Notes under the pieces: generated by a model
Told to the model about the DNA's origin: nothing
Database searches by the model: none
What the model saw: only the letters and a program-made list of their open reading frames with translations
In this document: in pieces, positions 23,671 through 36,034 of the stretch
Layout of the letters: each line of letters begins with the position of its first letter
How positions within the stretch are numbered: the stretch's first letter is position 1
Position numbers and translations under genes: made by a program
Origin: Sciurus carolinensis
Taxonomy: Eukaryota > Chordata > Mammalia > Rodentia > Sciuridae
Length of the DNA stretch: 64,000 nucleotides
Assembly: GCF_902686445.1 (NCBI RefSeq)
Contig: NW_025920104.1
Span: 496,001 to 560,000, forward strand
Direction of reading: 5' to 3'

Positions 23671-24599
23671 AGCAGGCTTATGTCAAAGAAAATAAAAACC
23701 CAGTATCAGGATCACTATTTACTGTCAATTTCCATTTACTGAGTCTTGGAGACCTATTATTTATGCAGTTCTGTTCTGAAGAGTGAACATTTAGATGCTG
23801 CATTCAAAAAAATGATGGAAATATTTGAATCTTTCCATCCATGTAGGATTCAATCTTTTTGATATCCAGGATGTTCTTGGTTTAGAAAGATGAAGAGGGT
23901 TTCCACTCTCTGCACAACCATCAGCAGATCACAGCCTAGTTTCCAGAGGCCATTTAATGCAGTGAAGCTGAGATCCAGCCAGAACTGAGAACTTGAGGAA
24001 GAGTTCTCCTGTGCTCCCACCACCTCTGTCCTCCTGGTACTTTCCAAAGTCACTGTGGATGCCACAGGGAAGGAAGATGGTCACTGCCTGTTGAACCAAA
24101 GTTGTGCAGACTACTTTTCCTGAATTTAATTGGATTATTTCTCCTTTCCAGATGCTTATCAGAACAGCACCAGGTGTTGGAACAAGCTCCTGCATCAGTC
24201 AGTAAAAAAAGATCCATAGCAAATGGAAATATGCTTAATTGCCTTAAAGTCAGAGGTCTATTTAGAATAAAAATTTGGAGAAGGAAAGTAATTGTTTGCA
24301 CTGAGACTACATTAACCATAGAGAAGAGGGGAGAAATTGCCCAAATCTAGGTAAGCTTTAGAAGAAGAGGATGGTCCTAAGGAGAAGTACTTGCTGTTTA
24401 TAGATCAGGTGGGTTCCCAGTCAAGAAAGTTCTCAACAGTCCCAGCTTCAGCAACTGTGGAGAGTGGACTCTGTGTCCCTGTCTACTCAGGGCCTCCTGA
24501 GTAACATGTATAAAAATTCAATAGTCAACAAAAAGTTCATTCTCCACACTGAAAAGGAATGATATGAAGAAGACATTTTAGAAAAATTAAACCTACAAG

Positions 24600-24815
24600 A
24601 TGTTTAAAAATAAATAAATACATAAGAATATACTTACCCATTGAGGACTTATAAAATCTGAAGTACAAAATTTCAATGAATAAAAATAACAATAACAGAA
24701 ATAAAGGAAATCCAATTCATATTCATAGATTGAAAAACTGAATCTGTTAAGGCACAAATGCCATGCACACTTATTTACAGACTGAATGCAATCCCTATCA
24801 AAGTGACTGATTTTG
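24600..24815 (+). repeat. Decayed L1 ORF2 fragment
   Basis: The phrases ccaattcatattcatagattg and gaatgcaatccctatcaaag are typical of the L1 ORF2 3' half. Stops interrupt all frames. A MaLR-like LTR follows at once. Confidence 0.65.
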
Positions 24816-24819
24816 AAAG

Positions 24820-25235
24820 TTTTTCATTGCTGAGATAAAAATACCTAACAAAAATGCTTAGAAGAGGACAGTTTTATTTTGGCTCTTGGTTTCAGAGTTT
24901 CTGTTCATAACTGGCTGACTCCATTTTTCTGGCCCCAGGGGAGGGAGAACATCATGGCAGAAGGTCTTGGGGAAGGAAAGAAGTCAGAATATGGCAACCA
25001 GAAAGCAGAGAGACAACATTGCTCACCAGGTACAAAATGTAAACCACAAAAGTCCAATCCCAGTGACCTACCTCCTTCAACCACATCCTACCTAAGTTAC
25101 CATTCAGTTAATCCATACCAGTGGATTAACCCACAGTTTTTGTTGCACCTCTCATAATCTACTTCCCTCACCTCTGATCATTTCTGCATTGTCTCACACT
25201 TGAGATTCTGGGAGACACTGATATCTCAGCCATAA
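24820..25235 (-). repeat. MaLR-like LTR, minus strand, nearly complete
   Basis: Best copy of this family in the window: attgctgagataaaaatacc, gacagttttattttggctc, gggagaacatcatggcagaa, ccagtggattaacccacag, gcattgtctcacacttgag. Length of about 415 bases fits MaLR LTRs. Orientation comes from the position of the reverse-strand polyadenylation signal at the left. Confidence 0.7.
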
Positions 25236-25539
25236 AAATGGCAACAAAATTTTTGAAGAAATGAAAACATTCACTTTAATTTTCCTGTAGACTCTCCAGG
25301 GGCCTGAATAGCAAAGGGATCTTGAAACATGTAAAAAGACTTGAATGTCTCACACCATCTCCTTTCAAAACTTGCTTTGTGCCTACATATCAACACTCCA
25401 TGATACAGGTTCAAATGCACACATGTCATCAAAGGAAACACACAAAAGAATTCACATGTAGACAGGTTCAATTCATTGGTGGTGACAAGCCAATAAATTA
25501 GGGGTGGAAATTGAAAGTAGCATAAAATGCAATATCCAT

Positions 25540-25773
25540 GTGGAAAACAAGGAGGTTGGATCCAAATCCTACCGCTTACAGAAAGATTGACCCTGAATGG
25601 ATAAATGATCCTACTGCTTACAGAAAGATTGACCCCGAAAGGATAAATGACCATAATTTAAGGACCAAATCATTAAAACTTTACACTGATAACCCAAAAG
25701 GAAACCATCATTGTTTTCAACTTCTCAAACATTGAAAAGGCAAGAAAAGAAAAAGTGATAAATAGGACTTCAT

Positions 25774-25818
<45 letters not shown>

Positions 25819-26620
25819 ATGCTAAATTCCCTTCTGAGAGCACTGTGAACAGAGTGAAAAGGCAACAGGAATAACAACAAGTCATACATGAGGTGAGGGA
25901 AGATGTTCACAGTATGTGAAGAAGTTCAATTCTATAACAATAAAAACCAGTTACATGGGCAAAATATCAGGCATTGCACCAGACTCACAAAGTGCTAACA
26001 AATACATGAGCAACTGTGCAACATCAGTAATCATTAGGAAGCCAGATTGCAGCCCCTGTGAGATTCCATTGCATCTGCATTATTATGGCATCATGAAAAC
26101 ACCAACAAATGACAAGACTTAGGCAGAATGTGGATGACTTGGAAGCCTTGGGCATGACTGAGTATAGTGGTCCAGCCACAGTGGAACAACCTGGATCTCC
26201 TAAATGTTGAATGCAGAATCAACCCAGACTACTGACATTGCTCTTCTGAGAAGACACAAGAGATGTGTGAGCTGGACCTTGAGCACATTTCATACACCAA
26301 TGTTGACAGCCTCGCTCACAACAGCCAAAGATGTAAAGGAACCAGTACAAACACTAGAATGAGGAGATCAACTACAGCATTGTATACATCAGGAAGAGTA
26401 TTCTAAGCCTTAGGAGGAAGAAAATTCTGGTACATTCTACCATGGAGGAAAGTTTAGGACAGCAAGTAAGGAGTGTTTTGCCAGTAACAGGACATCCACT
26501 GAATGATTTCCACTTTTATAAGAAACCTGAAAGAAGGTTCTGAGGACAAGTACCTGGTGGTTTTAAGGGAATGGGATTGGGCAAAGAGTTAATACTTACT
26601 GGATTCAGAGTTTTAGTTTC
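25540..26620 (+). repeat. Old L1 ORF2/3' fragment with (CA)n
   Basis: Translation near 25550-25690 (AYRKIDPEWIND, then LRTKSLKLYTDN) parallels the L1 ORF2 region before the 3' UTR. gcaacatcagtaatcattagg and gtgagattccattgcatctg at 26010-26080 continue it. A (CA)n run lies at 25775-25815. The imperfect 50-base repeat at 25560-25650 (taccgcttacagaaagattg / tactgcttacagaaagattg) is a local tandem duplication. Confidence 0.6.
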
Positions 26621-28684
26621 AGGAGGTTAAAAGCATTCCAGAGAAAGGGGGTTTGATAATTGTAGAAGAATGTGTACACCAGGCGTGACATAGGTGTACC
26701 CTGAAAATATTTAAAATATTTAAAATTGTGTTACATAAAATTAATTGTAGTAAAAAATGTGAAGGTAGGAAATGATATTGTTCCATGTGAAAAGAATATG
26801 TTCTGGTATTGAGTAACTTTGACAAACAGTTATTTAATATATTTCAGATAATTTGCAATGCTTTATGAACACAGCCATGAAATCAAATTAATCCCATCTC
26901 CCCTATGGAGCTTCTGTTTTAGTGGTGATAAGCAACATTAGTGCAATTCTGACCTTCAGAAGCTGCATCTTCAAAGCTCAACACCTAGTAAACTGTCTAC
27001 GAATTCATCACCCCATGAGGAGGACCCAGGGAGAAACAGCTTGGAGACAGTTTGAGGGAGCAAATTTAAAGCAGCCAGGTTGATGGCCACTGATTTCAAA
27101 ACAGTTATAGTCAGTCTTCTGTGTTCACTTGCCTTGGTCATAGGGTATTCATGTGTCTGGTGAAACAGTATCCTGGGTGTATACATGAGGGTGTTTTGTA
27201 TGAGATTAACCTTTGGATATGTAGGCTGAGTTATGCAGAGTGCCTTTTCTAATGTGGGTGAACCTCACAACTTGGCCAAATAGAACACAAGCCCACCTTC
27301 CTGGGAGTAAGGAAGATCTCCTTCTGCCTGACAGCCTGAGCCCTACACTGGTGATGCTCTGCTGAGGAACTTTCACAGGAACTTGGGTTTTTATGGATCT
27401 GGAATCTATCACATCAGGATCAAACATATCATTGGTTCTCCTGGGTCCATCATTCTCCCACTACAGATCTTGGGACTTCTCAGCCATTCTGAAAAGTGTG
27501 TATAAAGTCTTCATAATAAGGCCCTTACATATGATAACATGCTCAGTCCTCTATCTCCTGTGGGTTTTCTTCTATGGAGGAGCCTGACTGACCACACACT
27601 CAGATGCCCTGAGGTGTCTGACTGACCATAAGTGCAGGTAAATCTGATTCCTTTGGTGATCCCAGCCTTCTCAGATCCAGTCTCTATCTCAGGAAATAAA
27701 CATCTTGATCCTCCAGATGGCAGAACTAAAGTACTTATTGACCTCACCTCCTGTTCAAGGAATTCCCTGAGGATACTATGCTTTATCTTTTCTGTTAGGG
27801 TTAAGTCAACAAGGCTATTTTCTACTATCACATCTGCCACTTCAAAGATATGACTTTCAATTCCCTATTTCAGTAAGTTAAGCATCTTATATTTTATATT
27901 CAAAATAAAGAAGGGAAAATCTGGGTCTTAAGGAAGTAAAGGGACCTGCTGACCTATTATCCATTTTGTTTCTAGGTTCAACTCTAATGGTACAATTACT
28001 TTAATATAAAAAGCCCATTTAGATGTTTTTGATGATCAAAATAAATTCTACTGTAATGAATTTTATATTTAGTGGATACACACAATAGATGCTTTGCATT
28101 CTGTATTTCTTTCTATGAAGTGATTCAGGTCCTGTCAAACATAAGAAAAAACACACACAGTATATATGTATCTGAGGCTCAGCTGGTGATACCCAGATTG
28201 AAATTCCTTCAAATCCACCTTGTCAGTGCTCCCGCCAGGTCCTGGGACTTGTTACACAAAAACTGAAGTACAGTCCTCAGATGCACCTCCTGAGACAGTG
28301 GCTTAAGTTCTTTATTCCTAAAGAACTTAGGAATAGGTAAAGAATTTAGGAATAGAAAAAGTAGGTGGACACTTATCCACTTTCCTCTAGACAGTGTCAG
28401 TAGAGCATCCTCTTGGGTCAGGTCTTTAGCTGAAGAGTGAGGCTCGAAAGAGTGTGCTCTGTGTCATGTCTACTCAGGGTCTCCTGAGCGTCTGCAGGCT
28501 CCTGTGGACCCTGGGGGAGGGAGTCCTCACATTTTCTTTTCTGGGCATATCTGCACATGCAGGCAGGACATAGGGCAGAGACAGGTGTCCCAGAGTTCAA
28601 GCCTTAAGGCAGTGTCTGTTTCCATCTCCAGAGTGCCTGCTACATCTCCCTGAGTTTACCTATTATGCTGCACTTCATTTTACC
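26621..28684. other. Intergenic, nothing recognised
   Basis: No gene is supported. Short overlapping frames occur on both strands and the base composition is ordinary. A tagaatt-type pair of short direct repeats (ctaaagaacttaggaatagg / aaagaatttaggaatag) lies near 28315-28350. Confidence 0.4.
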
Positions 28685-29035
28685 TTACTAAAATGAACCA
28701 CAGTAATTAACTTATAAGGAGGAAAGGTTTGTTTAGCTCAGATTCTGGAGGTTCCTGTCCAACATGAGGTGTCCCTCTTGTTTTGAACCCTGAACAAGGA
28801 CAGCACATCATGAGAAGCATGTGAGATAAAGTCCACCATTTACTTCAGGAACCAGGAAATAAAGAGGACAAGGCATAATAAGAGCCTTGGGTAACCATGA
28901 TCCCCTTTGAGATAGTGCCACCAGGACCCAAGGGCCTCCCTTGAGGTCCCATTACCCAAAGGTCCACAGCACTTCCAAATGGCACCACCATATGGTCAAG
29001 CCTTTAACTCATGGATCCATGGGAACACTCAACTT
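28685..29035 (-). repeat. MaLR-like LTR, minus strand
   Basis: ggaggaaaggtttgtttagc at the left and ttacccaaaggtccacagc, then tcaagcctttaactcatgg, at the right are in the order expected for a reversed MaLR LTR. It is diverged. Confidence 0.5.
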
Positions 29036-32000
29036 CCATAGTAGCAAACATGAGTGGGAAATGTACCTGAACTGGGTCCAACAGACCACTGGATCACCTG
29101 AGCTCACCATGCTTCCATTTGAGTCCCAGGATCCCTTGTGGTTCAGTGGCTGTGGATCTGATGGCAACATCAGCCTCAATATGGCAGCCTCATGGCAGAG
29201 CATGCCTCTGTCCATTACTGTTGCCGTGTCATGCAGCAGTCTGTGTTTCTGTCAATTAGCATTCTGATAGCTGTGGTGACTGTGCTGACACTGTTTTTTG
29301 AACTGTGCTTTCTCATGTGGTGCACGCTAGCCACAGTGACTCCATAAACATAAACTAAATTGACTTTTACAATAAGCATTTCATTTGTACTTTGTTCTTT
29401 AGAGTGCTTAGTCTCAAAGGCAATGTGTGGCCCTGTGTGTGATAGATCAGATATAGATCTTTTCATCATGGCAGAAGGTTCTGATGTCCAGTGTTGGTCT
29501 AAAAGATTCAAAAGTTCATTCATTATGCTGAAACTCAGAACACAATCCTCCCCAGTTGCTAGGCACAGGCCTGGTGCCTTCAAATCCTTCCCCAGCTATT
29601 GCAGTTTCTGTGATCTAGAGTCAGCTCTGGAAGACTTCTGGAATGGTGGGCAGTAGGCTACATTGATAGAGCTAGATCAGGAGAACAGGGATTCAGCCAC
29701 CCCTGTCATTATGCTCTCAGAAGTCTTTGTGAATCCACTCCTGTGGCATCTCACATGGATCCCAGTTCCCAGCCCCTGTCACAGGACTATTATCCTTTCT
29801 GAATATGGATTTGTCTCTTAGTATTGTGTCCTCAACTTGATGTCTGTATCACAAGAGGAATCATTTTGTGTTCTCTACAGAATCCCTCTGGTGACAGATG
29901 CAATAGGATGAGCTCTATCAGAAACAGAGAAGAAACTCTGAAGTTTCCTTAGGCCTTACTCTCACCTGTGAAATGCAATGCCACAGGTCCACCATTAGGT
30001 GGGAGAACAGAACACAATTTTCAAAGAGAAGCTTGAGCTTGGAAATAGGAGGTAAGCAATAGAGTGATACTGTCCCTTACCTACAGAGAGAACTGCAGGC
30101 TTGAGTTGGGAGGGGTCTGTGTGTTGAGGAGAATATGGAGAAACCTCCAGAGAGCTGAGTTGTAGAGAAAAACTTCTCTGTGTTAGTGCTCTGAGACTGG
30201 AAACCCAGGCTTGCCTTTGCACCTACCTCCAATGGGTCACTAAGGCCACCTCTTAAGTGTTGATAATGCCACTACCATGCATATGTTGATGTCCCACCCC
30301 ATTGTTGATGTGTTTGGAGAAATGGTCTACAGGAAGGAATGGAGGTTAAACAAGGTCACCCAGGTGATGCTGATTCCACAGGAGCAGTGTCCTTCTGAGT
30401 AGAGGGCCAGGGAGCTCTTTCTCCAGGGAGATCTCTCCAGCACTCTCAGACATCAATGAGGAGCCTGTAAGGACACAGAAAGAAGGGACCGTTAAACAGA
30501 TCTGCTGCCCCTTGATCTTAAACCTTCCACCTTCAGAACATTGAAAAGACACATATCTACTGTTTGAACCACTGAGACCAGGGTGAAATGACTCCCCATG
30601 GCAGTCACAGATTAATCCATCATCCTGGACCTCCTTGAGCAGGAGCAGCCTCAGGACCAACCCCATGGACATGGTCCTTCCTGGCTCCTTCCTGCTCTGA
30701 CTCATGAGGAAGGAGGACCCTGTCCTCAGTGTGTGGACATGATGTTTTCTTGCACAGGATGTTGTCTGCATGTTTTGCCTCTGATCAGAATCACTTCACA
30801 TGGAATGAGCACTTGCTTGCTGTTCATGTTTGAGGGTCTTCAGTTTTCTTCTGACTTAGAGGCTAGTGGGTTCCTAAAATTGACCCTGTCTCTAGTTTCC
30901 CTCCTTCTGTCCCAGAAGAGAGGGTCTCATCCTCTGCAAGACCTACCTAAGGACCAACATGTTCCAGTCTGGCAGTAACAGAAACCAGGCATGGTTCCAG
31001 CTCTTGCTTTCTCACATTGCCCTGGCCATGTTGCCTGGCATGTCTGAATAGACATCATTCCAACAGTAGCTGAGCTTTTTTCAGGGCATGTGCCTCCTCC
31101 TGTCACCACTAAGGCAGCAATCTCACCCCAGCTGCTGCTATACAAGGAGGCTGCTGAAGGTCTCAGGCCATCTCAGAAAGCAGGCTGGGGACAGCTCTGT
31201 CAGGCCCCTTCTTTGCCCTTCCCTTCCATGTGACTGTGGACAAATGCCCATCCTGTGAATGTCCCCTCACCTGTCAATGGAACACTAAGGATCTCAATGT
31301 TGCTCTGATGTGGACCATACCAGGGACCATGACAAATATACACATATTGGAGAAAAGTGCCCAGGGTAGTTTTTTGCACCCTTAAACATCTTGGAATGAA
31401 GATGCTACTTAAGATATTCCCAGTCAGTTTTTATTTTTAAAAGTTCTTAGTGTCAATATTTACAGTGTTACTTGGTTGTATGGAGCCAAGACCTGCTCTA
31501 GGTCAAGTTTCGTGCTGGGCACTTACTAAGGCCTACAGTTGCAAATATAAACCATTGCAACTCAGAAGCATCTCTCAAGGACCTGAGCACCATTCCTGAG
31601 AGTAAAATCATCATAGTAATAAGCCCTGTCTCCAGGACTCCACAGGAGGTAGAATCCAGACTTTGGCAACTGCCAGCCACAGGCACTGACCTTCCCAAGT
31701 ATTTTTTCTTCTTTTCTTGTACCAAACATCCACAAGCCCCTGAATCCTAATGATACAATCAAAGTGTAACTGAGCCTTTTCCCCTACTGCTAGCATTTTA
31801 AAGTAATTTCTCATTTCCAGCTGTCATGTGTGACATTTTATAGAACATGTCCTGGGAGGCACCTAGAAGTCTGACCTAAGGATGTCCCTGACTAAAATCC
31901 TCAAATCAACAGAAGCTTAGATGAAGAGCTCAAGGCTCTTCACAATAAAATCAAGAGCTAGGTTGCTGACCATGAAATCATAATACAGAACAGAGGCAGT

Positions 32001-32355
32001 GAAATCTTTCAAAGATACAACTACATTCAATCAAGACCACCCAAGACATCATCGACTCCCCAAAGTACTTAGAAGCCCTCTTCACTGGCCAAGAGGAGAT
32101 GAAATTGTGAACTGTTCTCCTGCCTCCATGTTAACCTGCAATGAAGTCTTTTCCATTTGCACACATGTGATGGTGTGCACCTGCCTGTCTTCCGCATACT
32201 TGGGACAGTGAAGTTTTGCTTGATATCATACACTCTGGGGAAAATGTGCATTTTCCACCATAGAAACCTCTTTCTCTCCATTTATGTATAGCATTGGAAA
32301 GTCAAATTAGATTAAAATAGACCTCAGCACCTTCAGTCTGGGGTTTTCTGAGCCT
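29036..32355. other. Intergenic, nothing recognised
   Basis: No exon or repeat is confidently named. A 141-codon minus-strand frame at 30346-30771 has an internal leucine-rich start (MSMGLVLRLLLL), but no immunoglobulin or other pattern follows it. Confidence 0.35.
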
Positions 32356-32504
32356 TGTTTCTGTTAGTCACTTAGGGCTGTTGTAAAAAGTTATTAAAAG
32401 GCTCTTGACTTAAAACAGCAGACAGTCAATTGGGGTGGTACAGATGGCTGGGTTGCAATCCATGTGCCAGGTCCAGGCCACAGGGTGTAGGGTTTCTATG
32501 CAGG
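32356..32504. repeat. Old interspersed repeat, left part, split by ERV1
   Basis: The text ttagggctgttgtaaaaagttat... gacttaaaacagcag and, beyond the ERV, ctgggaagattctgcctcc... agggcccaccttgtttatcc reads as one ancient mammalian repeat, continuing at 40303-40540. I recognise its wording but not its family name with certainty. Confidence 0.45.
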
Positions 32505-32510
32505 CTCTGG

Positions 32511-33063
32511 TGTCGGGGTTCCCGGGACCCCCAGCCTTGGGCATGGTCATGATGGCGCCTGGCACTGAGCCAAAAACGGCCAGCTATACAGTAAACAACC
32601 AGCGAATTCCAATGATTGGCTAGTTAACGATGTGATTAGAGCATGCCCCCCCTCGTGTACCTATTCTATGCCTGCAGCTGTCCGCGTGTTTACCTTGTGT
32701 GCTCTCCCCTGATTGGTTGAAGTGTATATAAGCTTGGTGGGTGGGGGAGTAAGGCGCGGAAGCTGAGAGTAAGAAGAAGCTGAGAGAAGAAGAAGCTGAG
32801 AGTAGGAGAAGAAGCGAGGAAGAAGAGTGCGAGCGAGGACGTGAGCCAAGCGGGAGAAGCGGAGCGGCTGAAGTAGGCGTGAGCCAAGCGGGAGGAGCGG
32901 AGCGACCGGAGCAGGTGAGAGTTAAGCAGAGGGAAAGAGAGCAAGAGAAAGAAAAGAGAGAAGGGGATAGAAAAGAGGGAAAGAAAGGAAGACTGTGCAC
33001 AATAAACTTCCAAAGCTTCAGACGTTTGTCGTGTCTCTCTCTGCGGCCAGAGGGAACGCGATA
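32511..33063 (+). repeat. ERV1 5' LTR
   Basis: Begins TGTCGGGG and ends GCGATA, two bases before the primer site. Contains inverted CCAAT (gattggttg, 32711-32719), TATATAA at 32725-32731, purine-rich gaagaagctgagag repeats, and AATAAA at 33001-33006. At 553 bp it is 39 bp longer than the 3' LTR because a gtgagccaagcggga...gcggagcg unit is duplicated in tandem at about 32840-32915. Confidence 0.93.
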
Positions 33064-33065
33064 AC

Positions 33066-33083
33066 TGGTGCCGAAACCCGGGA
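33066..33083 (+). promoter_or_regulatory. ERV1 primer binding site, tRNA-Phe
   Basis: TGGTGCCGAAACCCGGGA is the perfect complement of the 3' end of tRNA-Phe, starting two bases after the LTR. This is the primer used by IAP elements and supports class II, IAP-like placement. Confidence 0.9.
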
Positions 33084-33551
33084 AGATGAAAATTTTATAA
33101 AGAAAAACAAGGTAAGATATCTAAAAAAATTTTTTAATAAGTTAAACCGGTTATAAAAAAGTTAAAGGGTATCAGGATACGCCATCAGCGGTCCTGGGGA
33201 TACGCGGAATGCGGTCCAGTTAAAGGGTATCAGGATACGCCATCAGCGGTCCTGGGGACACGCGGGATGCGGTCCGGTTAAAATAAAAACAAGGACACAC
33301 GGAAGGTGGTCCGGTATCGGGATACGCCAGCAGCGGTCCTGACGCGTGGAACGCGGTCCAATTAAAAGTGAAAGTAGAAACACGCTTGAAGCGGTCCAAT
33401 TAGGGTATAGGTAGCACGTGAAAAGCCGCTATAAAAATTTTAATGCACACTTGATAGATAGTTTTCCTTTCAGTAATCTCGTTGCTCCTGGCAGCTTGGC
33501 CACTGTTTGTTATTGTAACTGCCATAACTGAAGCTATTCAAATTAGTGACA
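33084..33551 (+). other. ERV1 untranslated leader with imperfect repeats
   Basis: Contains about three diverged units of ggatacgccatcagcggtcctg followed by an acgcg...gcggtcc segment (from about 33160, 33218 and 33310). These correspond to the regular 51-bp repeats in ERV2. The leader ends at the gag ATG (33552). Packaging and splice-donor functions usually lie here, but I cannot assign them. Confidence 0.75.
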
Positions 33552-35258
33552 ATGGGGTCTGAAACGTCTAAATTCAGAATGCAGCAACCCCTCAGGGAGC
33601 TATTAAAAAACCATGGGACGCCATTAAAGGAAAAAACAGCTAAAGTATTTCTCGATACTGTGGAAAGGGTTTCCCCTTGGTTTTTGGATGAGGGCCTTTT
33701 GAATACCCTACAGTGGGAACAGCTGGGGAAGGACCTTCGTATAGCGGATAGGCAAAACCCTTTGCCAGTAGGCACTATGGCTATTTGGTCTCTTATTAAA
33801 TCCTGTCTGCAAGATAAAAACAAAAAACCTTCACTCACCGAGCCTTTAGCTGAGGGAAGACAGGTTTTGGAAGAAATAAAAGAGGAACGCTCATATCTTT
33901 CTCAAAATTCAGAAAAAGGAACTAATTCAGATGAGGAACTATCAGAAGGGGAATTATCAGGAGAGGAACTGGAAAAAAGAGTACAAAAATTAAGACTAGA
34001 TGAAAAGCCCCCTCTAGTGCCCGTGTTGCCTAGTGCACCTCCCATAAATAGGGAACCCCCTCATGAAGCGTCCGGTTTCGGATTACGCTCAGAATGGAGT
34101 CATCTTGGATCTGTAGCAGTATCCTGTTTTTGAGGATGCTCAAAATCAAAGATTCCACCAACCCTTAGACTTCAAAATAGTGAAACAGTTAAAAGAAGCA
34201 GTTAGCACATATGGTCCTCAGTCAGCTTTTACTATAGCCTTAGTAGATACCTTGACATCATTAAACTTAGTGCCCCAGGACTGGACTAATCTTGCTAGGG
34301 CCGCTCTGTCTGGGGGACAGTACCTTATGTGGAAAACATCATGGCAAGAAATATCTACGGATACCGCGCGCCAAAATGCGGCAGCGGGAAATCCCCAAGT
34401 CGATAGGGACATGCTTATGGGCGTAGGACCTTATGAAACCCTTCAGGCACAGCTTAATTATCATCCAGCAGTCTATGCGCAAATTGCCGTGGCTGCAACC
34501 AAGGCCTGGAAAACATTACAAGGAGCAGGAGATTTGCAGGGCCAGTTGTCAAAGGTAACTCAAGGGAGTAGTGAGCCCTACTGCGACTTCGTCGATAGGC
34601 TAATTCAGACAGCATCACGCATCTTCGGAGATGCAGAGCAAGCCATGCCACTAGTAAAACAATTGGCTTACGAACAAGCCAACAAATGGTGTAGGGAGGC
34701 CATAAGACCATGGAGAAACAAAGACTTGTCCACCTACTTAAAAGTGTGTAGAGATGTAATGATACTTCGGCGCAGAGCAGTGCCTTTGTAGCAGCCATAG
34801 ACAGACAAACCACCTTGTTGTCTGCCGCACTTGCACAAGCCCAGGGGAGGTTCCCTTCAAGAACTAATAAAGAGTCTTTAGGATCATGTTTTGTGTGCGG
34901 ACAGAAGGGACATCTAAAAGCCACTTGTCCAAACAAAAGGCCACCCTTTGCCCAAGGTGGGAACATCTATACAAAGAATAACTTGGGAACCGGACCTGGG
35001 CTATGTCCAAGATGCAGAAGAGGAAGTCATTGGAATAGTGCCTGTCAGTCTATTAGAGATAGGGAGGATAATTTCCTAGGGTTGAATCCTAAACTTCAAA
35101 AAAACGGGAGACAGGGCCCTGCCCGGGGCCCGCAACAAATATACGGGGTAATTCAACAAGTTCCCCGATGGTGGTATCCTCCCACAGAGAAGGGGAGCGC
35201 AGAGCCACCTCAGGAAGTGCCGGATTGGACATCTGTGCCACCTCCAGACTCATACTAA
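33552..35258 (+). pseudogene. gag: ERV1 gag, broken by two frameshifts
   Basis: Encodes matrix, capsid and nucleocapsid. The chosen ATG (33552) gives MGSETSKF, with a glycine suited to myristoylation. The matrix frame is open to 34131-34133. Capsid continues in another frame, open 34180-34791, with the major homology region QGSSEPYCDFVDRL at about 34563-34604. The frame shifts again near 34780. Nucleocapsid is then open to 35258 with two zinc knuckles, CFVCGQKGHLKATC and CPRCRRGSHWNSAC. The two breaks are small indels near 34110-34130 and 34775-34800. At the 3' end gag overlaps pro by about 150 bases around an intact slippery site. As it stands, no single Gag polyprotein can be read. Confidence 0.92.
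35099..35105 (+). promoter_or_regulatory. gag-pro -1 frameshift slippery heptamer
   Basis: A AAA AAC lies in gag phase (codons CAA AAA AAC). Slipping back one base enters the pro frame, which is open from here with no stop. This is the same type of heptamer that mouse mammary tumour virus uses at this junction. The G/C-rich sequence downstream (gggccctgcccggggcccgc) could form the required stem. Confidence 0.88.
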
Positions 35259-36034
35259 CCCCAGATATGGGGGTGCAGATGATTGATACTGATTGGCATG
35301 AAAAAATCCCACAGAACAGTGTAGGACTATTACTAGGTAGAGGTTCCTCAACACTAAAAGGACTTATAGTGCACCCAGGGGTTATTGATCCTGATTTCAC
35401 TGGACAAATAAAAGCCTTGGTCTCTTCACCAAAAGGAATTACGGTCATCTCTCCAGGGGATCGCATTGCACAAATGCTTATATTACCCATTCGACATTCT
35501 TTGTGGCCCAGTAAAAATACAAATAAAAGACAAGGAGGTTTTGGATCAACAGGAACCACTTTAATAAACCTTACTATGGATATGGGACAGAGGCCCCTCC
35601 TAAAATTAAAAGTGGGAAATATGGAATTTACAGGTTTATTAGATACGGGAGCAGACAAAAGTATTAGCGCAATGGTCTGGCCAAAGCACTGGCCATTGAT
35701 CACAGCAGCTCAGAGCTTGAGAGGCTTAGGAGTAGCAGAAAGCCCCAATCAAAGTGCTTCCTCATTATCGTGGAAAGATACAGAGGGACACACAGGAATA
35801 TTTCAGCCATATGTCTGTAATGTTCCTATTAGCCTATGGGGACGAGACGTCCTGCAGCAAATGGATATGAAACTCACCACTGATCAGACTTACCAAGGGA
35901 CTCCTGTAAGAAATATGTTACAAAATATGAACTATGATGATAAAAAAGGATTAGGAAGACATAGTCAAGGATCTACCCAACCACTGCCTTTACTTCCACC
36001 AAAAAATGATTCTCATGGATTGGGTTTTTCCTAG
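35105..36034 (+). CDS. pro: ERV1 dUTPase-protease (pro), open frame
   Basis: Uninterrupted from the frameshift site to TAG at 36032-36034, about 309 codons. First domain: dUTPase, which removes dUTP; its motifs are SGSAGLDIC, GRGSSTLKGLIVHPGVID, GDRIAQML and the glycine-rich C-terminal GGFGSTG. Second domain: aspartic protease, which cleaves Gag and Pol; its active site is LLDTGADKS at about 35638-35664 and the flap/C-terminal part ends WGRDVLQQMD. A glycine-rich tail (GLGRHSQGS) follows. All hallmark residues are present and I see no internal break. It would be made only as a gag-pro fusion; gag upstream is broken, so expression is unlikely. Confidence 0.9.
   Translation, partial: RETGPCPGPATNIRGNSTSSPMVVSSHREGERRATSGSAGLDICATSRLILTPDMGVQMIDTDWHEKIPQNSVGLLLGRGSSTLKGLIVHPGVIDPDFTGQIKALVSSPKGITVISPGDRIAQMLILPIRHSLWPSKNTNKRQGGFGSTGTTLINLTMDMGQRPLLKLKVGNMEFTGLLDTGADKSISAMVWPKHWPLITAAQSLRGLGVAESPNQSASSLSWKDTEGHTGIFQPYVCNVPISLWGRDVLQQMDMKLTTDQTYQGTPVRNMLQNMNYDDKKGLGRHSQGSTQPLPLLPPKNDSHGLGFS
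36022..36028 (+). promoter_or_regulatory. pro-pol -1 frameshift slippery heptamer
   Basis: G GGT TTT lies in pro phase, four to five bases before the pro stop. A -1 slip enters the pol frame, which is open immediately and reads into RT. Its form fits X XXY YYZ and its position, at the very end of pro, is typical of betaretroviruses. Confidence 0.8.

Noticed and set aside
30346..30771. 141-codon minus-strand ORF with leucine-rich MSMGLVLRLLLL start, considered as a V leader
   Set aside because: No splice donor at the leader end and no framework residues downstream. No other family recognised.
32620..33013. Overlapping serine/leucine-rich minus-strand ORFs over the LTRs (also near 39940-40390, 42810-43130, 45980-46330)
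   Set aside because: They are antisense readings of the purine-rich gaagaagctgag repeats in the LTRs and recur in each LTR copy.
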